DNA of 64,000 bases from an uncultured Planctomycetaceae bacterium. GTDB lineage: Bacteria > Planctomycetota > Planctomycetia > Planctomycetales > Planctomycetaceae. Each line of letters begins with the position of its first letter. Position 1 is the stretch's first letter. Under the pieces are notes generated by a model. That model ran no database searches, was not told the origin of the DNA, and saw nothing but the letters and a program-made list of their open reading frames with translations. The stretch is from NCBI GenBank assembly GCA_903896675.1, contig CAITYU010000377.1, forward strand, positions 1-64,000. The letters are read 5' to 3'. The translations under genes were made by a program, and so were the position numbers. Of the stretch, positions 43,481-52,163 are shown piece after piece.

Positions 43481-43797
43481 CGGGAAGGGTGGTGACTGAG
43501 TGGACAAAACAGCAGTTGGCAACAATCGCCGTGTCCGGCAGAGTCGGCGGGCAGATGCGTGGGTGTGGGGAAATGGTGGGTGATTTGTCAGGAAATCCTT
43601 ACGAAAGTCCGATTTTCTGAACAGTCAGCCTGTCCCAAATCGCCCGATTTTCCCGCCAGAATCGTCCCGGGTTTGCTGATTTCCGCGTGACAGTGGATTA
43701 TCGATTTTGCTAGGCTGTGGGGTTCTGCGAGTGATTCGGGCGTGGCCCCCTTGTTCTGCGTTTTCCTGCCGTTCAACTTCCTGCCTGCTGGTTCGTC
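43481..43797. other. 317-base divergent intergenic region upstream of module D
   Basis: It lies between the methyltransferase (minus) and the PSD1 gene of module D (plus), and contains the candidate promoter at 43687-43716. A 62-residue minus frame inside shows no family features and is taken as chance. Confidence 0.5.
43687..43716 (+). promoter_or_regulatory. Candidate promoter of the module D operon
   Basis: GTGACA (43687-43692), an 18-base AT-rich spacer, and TAGGCT (43711-43716). It lies about 80 bases before the PSD1 start of the five-gene operon. The match is moderate. Confidence 0.4.
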
Positions 43798-46020
43798 ATG
43801 CTGCTGCGACGTCTGCCAATTCTGCTGGCCTGTTTTTTGTCGTGCGCCGGCGCTATCTGCGGGCAGGATTCTGCGTCATTGTCTGCGGCGACTGAGGCGA
43901 CTGAGCAGTTGGTGGATTTTGAGAACGACATCCAGCCGATTCTGACAAAGTTTGGCTGCAACAGTGGTCCCTGTCACGGCAAGGCTCGTGGTCAGGGTGG
44001 TTTTCAGTTGTCGCTGCTGGGTTTTGATTCGCAGCAGGATCATGATGCGATCACGAAGGAGGGTCGTGGGCGTCGTGTCTTCGCTGGTGCTCCTGAACAA
44101 TCTCTGCTGGTGGCCAAGCCTGCGGGCCTCGTGCCTCATGGTGGCGGTCGTCGTCTGGAGCCGGGCGGGGCGGAGGTCACCGCCCTGCTGCGGTGGATTC
44201 GCCAGGGGACTCCGCGACGCGCACCGTCCGCCCCGCAGCTGCAGTCCATTCAGGTATCTCCGGCCGCCATGACTTTGGCGCCTCAGCAGACGCAGCAGTT
44301 GACGGTGACGGCCAGTTACAGTGACGGGACGACTCGTGATATCACCTCCCTTGCAGCATTTCAGTCGAACGAAGCGCCGATTGCTGCGGTGACGGATGGT
44401 GGTTTGATCACAGCCGGCAGTATTACGGGTGAAGCGGCCATCATGGCTCGTTTTCTGGGTCGCATTTCCGTCTGCGAAGTGCTGATACCTCGTCAGCAGA
44501 GTGTACCTGCGGAGGTGTATTCCGGGCTGCCGCGCAGGAACTTCATTGACCAGCACGTCTGGAGTCGTCTGCAGCGTCTGAACATTGTGCCTTCGGCGGT
44601 GTGTGATGACCACACGTTTCTGCGGAGGGCTTACACGGACATCATTGGACGGATCCCGACGTCTGATGAAGTGACTGCGTTTTTGGGTGATGCTGCCCCG
44701 GACCGTCGATCGCGGCTGGTGGATCAGCTGCTGCAGCTGCCCGAGTTTGCGGATTTCTGGGCGAACAAGTGGGTGGACCTGCTGCGTCCGAATCCCTATC
44801 GCGTGGGGATCAAGGCTGTCTTCAACTATGACCACTGGATCCGGCAGTCATTTCATGATCGCAAGCCGTGGGATCAGTTTGTCCGTGAGCTGATCACGGC
44901 GCGTGGCAGTACGTTTCGGAACGGGGCGGTGACGCTGTTTCGTGATCGTCGTGAACCTGAAGAGGTGGCGACTCTGGTCAGCCGTCTGTTTGTGGGTGTG
45001 CGTCTGGAGTGTGCGAAGTGTCATCATCATCCGTTTGAGGTCTGGGGTCAGGACGACTTCTACAGTTTTGCCGCCTGGTTTGCTCAGATTGGTCGCAAGG
45101 GGACCGGTTTAAGTCCGCCGATTTCGGGGTCTGAAGAATTTTTCTTTGCCGGGGCTCGTGGCAGTGTGAAGCATCCTGTCACGGGTGAAGTGATGACTCC
45201 GCGTCCGCTCTTCGGTGAGGCTCCTGCGGCCGATTCTGTGGAAGATTCCCGGGAAGCTCTGGCGACGTGGCTGACATCGCCGCAGAACCACCTGTTTGCG
45301 CAGGTGATGGCCAACCGTGTGTGGGCCGATCTGATGGGGCGTGGTCTGGTGGATCCGGTGGATGATTTTCGGGGTACGAATCCGGCTTCCAATCCGCCGC
45401 TGCTGCAGGCGCTGGGCCAGCATTTTCGTGACTCGGGATTTTCCCTGCAGGAACTGGTGCGAGCGATAGCCAATTCGCATGTGTATCAATTGAGTTCGCT
45501 GCCCAACGAGACCAACTCCGGTGACAATCGCGGCTTTTCCCGGCACTATCGTCATCGGCAGCGGGCCGAGGTGCTGTTGGATTCGATCGTGCAGATCACC
45601 GGGATTGCTCAGGATTTCCAGGCGATGCCGCCGGATTCCAGTTCGCGTCAGATCTGGACTCACCGGACTGAGTCTGTGTTTCTGGACACGTTTGGTCGTC
45701 CGGATCCGAATCAGGATCCGCCCTGTGAGCGGACGGGTGAATCGACGGTTGTGCAGAGTCTGCATCTGATGAACAGTGAGAAGCTGTATGCGGATGTGGT
45801 CAGTGATCGGGGTCTGGCGAAGCAGTTGGCGGACAGTGGGAAGTCGGGGGACGAGCTTTCAGTGGAGTTGTACCGACGCATTTTCAGTCGTGATCCGGTG
45901 GCTGCCGAGCGTGAGCTGGTGCGTGGGTTACTGGAGGCTGAGGGGGCGGTCCGTCGGCAGGTGCTTGAGGATCTGATCTGGGCGATGCTGAATTCGGCTG
46001 AGTTTGCGATTCAGGACTGA
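43798..46020 (+). CDS. PSD1/DUF1549/DUF1553 protein with Big_2 domain and CX4CH motif (module D)
   Basis: A 740-residue secreted protein with a signal peptide (LPILLACFLSCAGAICG). The first haem-site candidate is CNSGPCH at residues 54-60, with four residues between the cysteines rather than two. A Big_2 immunoglobulin-like domain spans about residues 149-222 (LQSIQVSPAAMTL, SYSDGTTRDITS). DUF1549 follows with a normal CAKCHHHPFEVW, then DUF1553. This smaller branch lacks the PA14 or LamG insert of modules A and B. It starts a five-gene plus-strand operon with DUF1501, a PPC protein, a dehydrogenase and a sialidase fusion, which supports a glycan-related extracytoplasmic role. Confidence 0.93.
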   Translation: MLLRRLPILLACFLSCAGAICGQDSASLSAATEATEQLVDFENDIQPILTKFGCNSGPCHGKARGQGGFQLSLLGFDSQQDHDAITKEGRGRRVFAGAPEQSLLVAKPAGLVPHGGGRRLEPGGAEVTALLRWIRQGTPRRAPSAPQLQSIQVSPAAMTLAPQQTQQLTVTASYSDGTTRDITSLAAFQSNEAPIAAVTDGGLITAGSITGEAAIMARFLGRISVCEVLIPRQQSVPAEVYSGLPRRNFIDQHVWSRLQRLNIVPSAVCDDHTFLRRAYTDIIGRIPTSDEVTAFLGDAAPDRRSRLVDQLLQLPEFADFWANKWVDLLRPNPYRVGIKAVFNYDHWIRQSFHDRKPWDQFVRELITARGSTFRNGAVTLFRDRREPEEVATLVSRLFVGVRLECAKCHHHPFEVWGQDDFYSFAAWFAQIGRKGTGLSPPISGSEEFFFAGARGSVKHPVTGEVMTPRPLFGEAPAADSVEDSREALATWLTSPQNHLFAQVMANRVWADLMGRGLVDPVDDFRGTNPASNPPLLQALGQHFRDSGFSLQELVRAIANSHVYQLSSLPNETNSGDNRGFSRHYRHRQRAEVLLDSIVQITGIAQDFQAMPPDSSSRQIWTHRTESVFLDTFGRPDPNQDPPCERTGESTVVQSLHLMNSEKLYADVVSDRGLAKQLADSGKSGDELSVELYRRIFSRDPVAAERELVRGLLEAEGAVRRQVLEDLIWAMLNSAEFAIQD

Positions 46021-46035
46021 AGTGGAGACGCGGTG

Positions 46036-47376
46036 ATGTCAGTGATGCGACGCTGTGATGGTGTGACTCGACGCAATGCCGTGCAGGTGGGTCTGGGAGG
46101 CATGCTGGGCACGGGTCTGGCTGATGGGCTGCGGGCCATGGCGGAAAGTCGCAGGGCTGGTGGTCCTGTGGCGAAGGCCACCAGTTGCATTCTGATCTGG
46201 ATGGACGGCGGTCCGACTCATTTTGAGACTTTTGATCCAAAACCGGATGCTCCGGCTGAGTACCGCGGTGAGTTTTCAGATATTGCGACAGCGGTATCGG
46301 GGGTGGGATATTCTGAGCACATGGTGAAGCTGGCGGCCAGTCTGAACGACTACGCGATGATTCGTTCGATTCGGCATGACCAGGGGAATCACGGAGCGGG
46401 CAATCACTATATGATGACGGGTGCACCGCCGCGAATCCCGGTGGGTTGCGGTGCGTTTGTCAGTTTTCATCCCAGCATGGGTTCCGTGGCGGCTCGTGAA
46501 CTTGGTCGTGACAACGGGTTGCCGGCATATTTCAGTATGCCGCAGATGTCTCGGTCGGGTGGTCCCAACTTTCTTGGTGCCCGGTATGCTCCGTTTGTGG
46601 TGGGTGATGATCCGAACGGCAAACGTTTCAAGGTGCGTGATGTGGCGTTGCCTCGGGATCTGAGTGAATTGCGGTTTACTTCGCGGACGGAATTGCGTGC
46701 GAAGGTGGACCGGATGGTGCGTCTGCAGGACGAAGCGGCGGGTGATCCGGCGGCCGCCTATGACGAGTATTACCGGCAGGGATTCAGTCTGGTGACATCG
46801 GTTCAGGCGCAGCGGGCATTTGACATTCATCAGGAGCCTGAGGCAGTTCGCGATCGGTATGGTCGGAACAGTTTTGGTCAGCGTTGTCTGCTGTCGAGGC
46901 GACTGGTGGAAGCGGGTGTGCCGTTTGTGACGGTGTATGACGGTGGCTGGGACCATCACAGCGATTTGTTCGGGGCTTTGCGGAAGCGTTTGCCGGAGTG
47001 GGATAATTCGGTAGCGACGCTGATTCAGGATCTGAAGGAGCGGGGACTGCTTGAGTCGACTCTGGTGGTGGCTTTGGGTGAATTCGGGCGGACTCCGAAG
47101 ATCTCCACTCTGTCCGGCTCGAATACGCCGGGACGGGATCACTGGGCGAATGCGATGTCGGTGCTGATGGCTGGTGGCGGGACTCCGGGTGGCACTGTTG
47201 TGGGTGCGACGGACCGCAAGGGTTATTCGGCTGTGGATCGGGTGCTGTCACCGGAGAATTTTGTGTCGACGGTGTATTACAAGCTGGGGATTGATCCTGA
47301 TAAGGTGGTGTACACGCCGGAGGGTCGTCCGACGCATCTGGTCAGCGATCCGACTCCGATTCACGAACTGATCTGA
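46036..47376 (+). CDS. DUF1501 family protein (module D)
   Basis: A 446-residue protein of the DUF1501 family. The ATG at 46036 (directly after a GTG) has GGAG nine bases upstream. A twin-arginine motif (VTRRNAVQVG) precedes a Gly-rich core. Family markers: WMDGGPTHFETFDPKPDAP, HDQGNHGAGNHY, LGEFGRTPK and GRDHW. The gene starts 15 bases after its PSD1 partner. Of the DUF1501 copies here, this one has the clearest metal-site-like His cluster (DGGWDHHSD). Function unknown. Confidence 0.94.
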   Translation: MSVMRRCDGVTRRNAVQVGLGGMLGTGLADGLRAMAESRRAGGPVAKATSCILIWMDGGPTHFETFDPKPDAPAEYRGEFSDIATAVSGVGYSEHMVKLAASLNDYAMIRSIRHDQGNHGAGNHYMMTGAPPRIPVGCGAFVSFHPSMGSVAARELGRDNGLPAYFSMPQMSRSGGPNFLGARYAPFVVGDDPNGKRFKVRDVALPRDLSELRFTSRTELRAKVDRMVRLQDEAAGDPAAAYDEYYRQGFSLVTSVQAQRAFDIHQEPEAVRDRYGRNSFGQRCLLSRRLVEAGVPFVTVYDGGWDHHSDLFGALRKRLPEWDNSVATLIQDLKERGLLESTLVVALGEFGRTPKISTLSGSNTPGRDHWANAMSVLMAGGGTPGGTVVGATDRKGYSAVDRVLSPENFVSTVYYKLGIDPDKVVYTPEGRPTHLVSDPTPIHELI

Positions 47377-47413
47377 CAGCAGCGAGTGCAGTGGCGAGTG
47401 CGGGAGCGGCGCA

Positions 47414-49030
47414 GTGAAGCGGACAGCGGGTTGGTTGAGGGTTGGGGGTTATCTGCTGTTGGCGCTGGTCTGGCTGGCGGGAACGGGGCTGTCCGTGGCA
47501 GCGGATCCGCCGGTGCTGGAGCGGTTGGTACCGGCAGGTGGTCAGCGTGGCACGACGGTAACGGCGAAGCTTGTGGGAAAGCCGGGTGAAGGCAATATTC
47601 GCCTGCAGTCCGATTCGTCCGGGCTGTTGTTTCGATTGGGTGAAAAGCGGGACAGTGTGGAGATTGAGATTGCCGCTGAAGCTGCGGCGGGGGTGCACCT
47701 GTTGCGGCTGTGCAATGATGCCGGGGCGTCTGAACTGCGTCCGTTCATTGTGGGGATTCTGCCGGAGCAGCAGGAGTCAGAGCCGAATGGTCGGCTGTCT
47801 GAGGCGGCGACTGTGGCGAGTTCTGCTGCGACTGTGAATGGGGTCCTTGAAAAGGCGGGTGATGTGGATTCGTGGGCAGTGTCGCTGGAGGCTGGTCAGA
47901 CATTGGTGGCCAGTCTGACGGCATCGCGAATTCTGGGTTCACCGATGGACGGAGTGCTGCAGATTGTGGACGGTCGCGGGACCGTAGTGGCTCAGAATGA
48001 CGATGACTGCAGCATGGATCCGCTGGTGACGTACACTGCTGCTGCGGCGGGTACGTGGTATGTGCGAGTGTTTGCGTTTCCTGCGGCGCCCAACAGTACG
48101 ATTGGATTCGCCGGGGGTGCGGATTATGTGTATCGACTGACTGTGGGGGCTCAGCCGTTTGTGCATCATGCGATGCCGCTGGTGCGTCAGCAGGGTGGTG
48201 GTGAGCTGCGGCTGCAGTTGCACGGCTGGAACCTGGCGGTGCAGGAAGCGGTGTTGGGTGCCGGCCAGAACGTGTTGACCGGCCAGTTTGCTCAGCCGTG
48301 GCGGGTTTACGAAACGGCGGAACCTGTGGTGCTGGAGCAGCAGTTACCTGAGCGTGTGCTGAAGTCGTTGCCGGTGGCGATCTGCGGATGTCTGGAGCAG
48401 TCGGGAGCGGATGTGTTTCTGCTGGAGCTGAAGAAAGGGCAGCGGTTGAGTCTGACGGCGGAAGTGCGGCGGTTTGCATCGCTGCTGGATCCGGTCCTGT
48501 CGGTGCGCGATGCCACGGGTCGGGTGTTGAAGGAGGCAGATGATGTGGATGGTGGCAATCCGGACGCATCACTGGACATCACGGCTCCGGCGGACGGACG
48601 GTTTGAGGTGCGGATTCAGGATCGTTTTCTGGGGCATGGGGATCGCTGGCATTATGTGCTGCGCTGTCGTGAGACGGTTTCGGAGTGTCGTTTGACGGTG
48701 CAGGGGACTGCATGGACGCTGCCGGCTGATAAGTCGCTGGAGATTCCGGTGGCGGTGGAGCGTCGGAACGGTTTTGCGGACGTGCTGACGCTGCAGGTGG
48801 CAGGGCTGCCAGAGGGTGTGACGGCTGAGCCGGTGTCATCAGCGAAGGAAGGTGACACGGCGAAGGCTGTGACACTGAAGATCGCGGGGAAGCTTCCGGC
48901 AGTGTGGTCGGGCGAAATTCGGCTGACAGGCAGGACTGAGGACGGGCGGGAGTTTCCGGTAGTGTGGTCCGCTGCTGATGGAACAGATGTGGTGGCCTTC
49001 TGGCTGACGGTGCCGGCAGCGGGCGGTTGA
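47414..49030 (+). CDS. Secreted protein with bacterial pre-peptidase C-terminal (PPC) domains
   Basis: A 538-residue protein. It starts at GTG 47414 behind GGAG, with a signal peptide (GGYLLLALVWLAGTGLSVAA). An Ig/IPT-like region (LERLVPAGGQRGTTVTAKLVG) is followed by a PPC domain at about residues 120-245 (ESEPNGRLSEA, GDVDSWAVSLEAGQ, ADYVYRLTVG) and a second PPC-like unit at about 340-420 (ADVFLLELKKGQ, RFEVRIQD). PPC domains are beta-sandwiches often found on secreted enzymes. No catalytic domain is visible. It follows DUF1501 by 37 bases; such PPC proteins commonly accompany PSD1-DUF1501 pairs in planctomycetes. Confidence 0.88.
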   Translation: MKRTAGWLRVGGYLLLALVWLAGTGLSVAADPPVLERLVPAGGQRGTTVTAKLVGKPGEGNIRLQSDSSGLLFRLGEKRDSVEIEIAAEAAAGVHLLRLCNDAGASELRPFIVGILPEQQESEPNGRLSEAATVASSAATVNGVLEKAGDVDSWAVSLEAGQTLVASLTASRILGSPMDGVLQIVDGRGTVVAQNDDDCSMDPLVTYTAAAAGTWYVRVFAFPAAPNSTIGFAGGADYVYRLTVGAQPFVHHAMPLVRQQGGGELRLQLHGWNLAVQEAVLGAGQNVLTGQFAQPWRVYETAEPVVLEQQLPERVLKSLPVAICGCLEQSGADVFLLELKKGQRLSLTAEVRRFASLLDPVLSVRDATGRVLKEADDVDGGNPDASLDITAPADGRFEVRIQDRFLGHGDRWHYVLRCRETVSECRLTVQGTAWTLPADKSLEIPVAVERRNGFADVLTLQVAGLPEGVTAEPVSSAKEGDTAKAVTLKIAGKLPAVWSGEIRLTGRTEDGREFPVVWSAADGTDVVAFWLTVPAAGG

Positions 49031-49160
49031 GATTCCAGCAGTGGGTTAAGGGCTGCGCATGCGGTGGTCGCGTACTGCGCCTGTCGGTTGTCAAATGCGT
49101 CCTGACAGGTCAGACTCATCCCGTTGTCCTGCCTCTGCTCCTTCCACCGGTATTGCCCCC

Positions 49161-52136
49161 ATGAAACGTTCTTTCTGGCTGTTTTCCTCGTTGTGTGCTG
49201 TTCTGCTGACGTGTGCCAGCGGCACCGCGGCTGATCCTCTGCAGGCTGCCGTTGATGATTTTCCCGCAGCTTTCAATACGGATCCGCCGGATTCTCATCC
49301 GCCGACACCCGCGGAAATGCTGCCGCTGATTGAGGTGCCGGAAGGTTTTACGGTCACGTTGTTTGCCGGTGAACCGGATGTGCAGCAGCCGATCAACATG
49401 GAGTTTGATGATCGCGGACGGCTGTGGGTTGCGGAAAACTACACCTACAGTGGCGGTCCTTACGAAACAAAACTGCGTGACCGGATTGTGATCCTGCATG
49501 ATACCGACGGTGATGGTCGCCACGACACGCGGAAGGTGTTCTGGGATCAGGGCTTTATGCTGACCAGTCTCACGTGGGGTTTCGGGGGTGTCTGGATTCT
49601 GAATGACGGTACGCTGTCATTCATTCCGGATCGCGATGGCGACGACATTCCGGACAGTGATCCGGTGGTGATGCTGGATGGCTGGAGTCGTGACTGTGGT
49701 CACAATTTTGTGAGTGGTCTGATGTGGGGTCCGGATGGCTGGCTGTATGGTCGTCACGGGATTGTGGACACGTCGTGGCCGGGAACTCCGGGGACACCTC
49801 GTGAGCAGCGTGTTTTCATGAACTGCGGAGTCTGGCGATTTCATCCGCTGCGACATGTTGTGGAGGTGGTCTGCAACGGTACGACGAATCCGTGGGGGCT
49901 GGACTACAACGCGGACAATCAGTTCTTCATGACCAACAACGTGCAGGGGCATTTGTGGCATGTGATTCCGGGTGCGCGATACCAGCGGATGTACGGTCGT
50001 GATTTCAATCCGCATGCCTATGAGTTGATGGAAATGACGGCTGACCACTATCACTGGGACACAAAGCTGAAGTGGACAGACAGCCGTGACGGCAAGGCCA
50101 ACGATCTTGGCGGCGGGCATTCGCATGTTGGTGGACTGATTTATCACGGTGAGAATTTCCCGGCCGAATATCGGGGGAAGATCTTCATGTGCAATACTCA
50201 CGGTCGCCGCATCAATGTCAATCGGCTGGACCGTGAGGGAAGTGGCTATGTGGGTCGCCGGGAACCGGATTTCATGCTTGTGAAGACTCCGTGGTTTCGC
50301 GGCGTGGATCTGAAGATGGGCCCCGAGGGTGCGGTGTATGTATCTGACTGGTCCGACAATGGCGAATGCCATGACCACGATGGGATTCACCGCACCAGTG
50401 GTCGCATCTATCGGATTGCGTATGGAACTCCGGGCCGGGTCGATGTGGCAGCGGTGCGGCAGTCGCAGAAGGCTCCGCGTCCCGGCTGGTTTGCTCGTCG
50501 TGACATTCGCTGGGATCAGGAGCAGGCTGGCGGGAATCAGCAGTCTGCGGTCTCGCTGGCAAAAGGCAGCGCGCTGCAGGTCTCGGATCTGGGCTGGCTG
50601 GAGGCGGTTGATCAGTTGAACACTGAGCGTTTGGAGGGAGCCCTGCAGTCGGCGGATCCGCTGGTTCGTGCGGCGGCTGTGCAGCTGGCTGCGTCTGCAG
50701 CGGTGGACCGTCCGCGGTTGCAGCTGCGACTGAAGGCACTGGCTGGCACCAGTCAGCCGGCGAACGTTCTGCTGGCGCTGGTGTCGGCTCTGCAGAAGCT
50801 GGAGCCTGAACCGCGGCGGCAGACGGCATTGACGCTGCTGCAGAATTCTGCCAACGCCGCCACAATTCAGTCAGAGAATCAGCTGACACTGATGACGTGG
50901 TACGGGATTGAGCCGCTGGCGGGCGATCCTGATCTGCTGCCTCTGCTCAGTCCGATTCCCAAACTGCAGCAGTTTGCGGTGCGGCGGATGGCACATCAGC
51001 TGGCAGCCGGTGAATCGGCTGTCGGTGCGGCTGCCCTCGGGCTGATTGCCGAACGGGCTGCCGGAGCTGCCGCTGAACAGGCTCGCGCTGTAGAGCTGCT
51101 GGGTGCGTTTCGAACGGGTCTGGCGGGTCTGGCCCGCATTGATGCGCCGGAAAACTGGGTGAAGGTGGACCGGGCCCTGCGTTCTGCCGGCAACACCGAA
51201 ATGGCTCGTGCCGCCGACGCCCTGGCGGCACTTTTCGGTGATGGAACAGCCCTGGCTGACCTGCGGGCTCTGGCTGCCGATACGGCTGCTGACCCACTGG
51301 CTCGACAGCAGGCGATTCAGGCACTGGCACAGGCGAGGGACGCCGAGTCGGTGCCGCTGCTGATTCGACTGCTGAATGACAAGGCCGCTTATGATGCGGC
51401 GATCATTGCTCTGGCGGCCTTTGATAATCCGGAGATTGGGACTGAGCTTGCGCAGCGACTGCCGGGGTTCAAGGATGGCAATCGCGGGCTGGCGATCGAT
51501 ACGCTGTCCAGTCGCAAGGCGTGGGCGGACCGGCTGATTGCCGCGATTACGGCTGATCGTATTCCTGCGCGGGAACTGACGGCGGCTCAGGTGCGGCAGC
51601 TGCTGGCTTTCAATGATCCGCAGATTCGGGAAGTACTGGAGGCCCGCTGGGGCGTTGTGCAGGAAACACCGGAAGCGAGGCTGGCGGCCATTGAAAAATG
51701 GCGCGGCGTGCTGACTCCGGAGAAGCTGGCTGGTGCCAGTCCTGAACGAGGGGCCGAGCTGTTCAGACAGTCCTGTGCCTCCTGTCACAAACTGTACGGT
51801 GAGGGTAAAAACATCGGACCGGATCTGACTGGGGCCAATCGCAGCAATCCTGAGTATCTGCTGCTGAATCTGATCGATCCCAGTGCCGTGGTGCCGCGTC
51901 AATTCACCACCTCGGTAATTGTGCTGCAGGATGGGCGAGTACTGACCGGGGTTGTGGTTTCGCAGACTGCACAGACACTGGTGGTGCAGACGGATCGTGA
52001 ACAGATCACGCTGGCGCGCAGTGACATCGAGGAAACTCGTGATACCGGAAAGTCGCTGATGCCTGATGGCATGCTGGACAAGCTGAGCGAAGAGCAGGTC
52101 CGCGATCTGTTCGGTTTCATGATGCTGCGGAAATGA
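49161..52136 (+). CDS. PVC-type haem-binding membrane-bound dehydrogenase with HEAT repeats
   Basis: A 991-residue secreted protein. The ATG at 49161 opens a signal peptide (WLFSSLCAVLLTCASGTAA). The N-terminal beta-propeller dehydrogenase region (TIGR02604-like) runs to about residue 430, with VPEGFTVTLFAGEPDV, DDRGRLWVAENY and GPEGAVYVSDWSD. Alpha-helical HEAT repeats fill about residues 480-840 (ADPLVRAAAVQLAASA; DPLARQQAIQALAQ). A C-terminal cytochrome c domain (TIGR02603-like) has CASCH at residues 872-876 and DGRVLTGVVV. Such proteins are thought to oxidise sugars and pass electrons to their own haem. It is the fourth gene of the module D operon. Confidence 0.94.
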   Translation: MKRSFWLFSSLCAVLLTCASGTAADPLQAAVDDFPAAFNTDPPDSHPPTPAEMLPLIEVPEGFTVTLFAGEPDVQQPINMEFDDRGRLWVAENYTYSGGPYETKLRDRIVILHDTDGDGRHDTRKVFWDQGFMLTSLTWGFGGVWILNDGTLSFIPDRDGDDIPDSDPVVMLDGWSRDCGHNFVSGLMWGPDGWLYGRHGIVDTSWPGTPGTPREQRVFMNCGVWRFHPLRHVVEVVCNGTTNPWGLDYNADNQFFMTNNVQGHLWHVIPGARYQRMYGRDFNPHAYELMEMTADHYHWDTKLKWTDSRDGKANDLGGGHSHVGGLIYHGENFPAEYRGKIFMCNTHGRRINVNRLDREGSGYVGRREPDFMLVKTPWFRGVDLKMGPEGAVYVSDWSDNGECHDHDGIHRTSGRIYRIAYGTPGRVDVAAVRQSQKAPRPGWFARRDIRWDQEQAGGNQQSAVSLAKGSALQVSDLGWLEAVDQLNTERLEGALQSADPLVRAAAVQLAASAAVDRPRLQLRLKALAGTSQPANVLLALVSALQKLEPEPRRQTALTLLQNSANAATIQSENQLTLMTWYGIEPLAGDPDLLPLLSPIPKLQQFAVRRMAHQLAAGESAVGAAALGLIAERAAGAAAEQARAVELLGAFRTGLAGLARIDAPENWVKVDRALRSAGNTEMARAADALAALFGDGTALADLRALAADTAADPLARQQAIQALAQARDAESVPLLIRLLNDKAAYDAAIIALAAFDNPEIGTELAQRLPGFKDGNRGLAIDTLSSRKAWADRLIAAITADRIPARELTAAQVRQLLAFNDPQIREVLEARWGVVQETPEARLAAIEKWRGVLTPEKLAGASPERGAELFRQSCASCHKLYGEGKNIGPDLTGANRSNPEYLLLNLIDPSAVVPRQFTTSVIVLQDGRVLTGVVVSQTAQTLVVQTDREQITLARSDIEETRDTGKSLMPDGMLDKLSEEQVRDLFGFMMLRK

Positions 52137-52163
52137 TGATTGGTTTAACCGGGGTTCTTCTGC

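Noticed and set aside
43588..43776. 62-codon minus-strand frame upstream of module D
   Set aside because: Covers the candidate promoter, has no recognisable features and no ribosome site.
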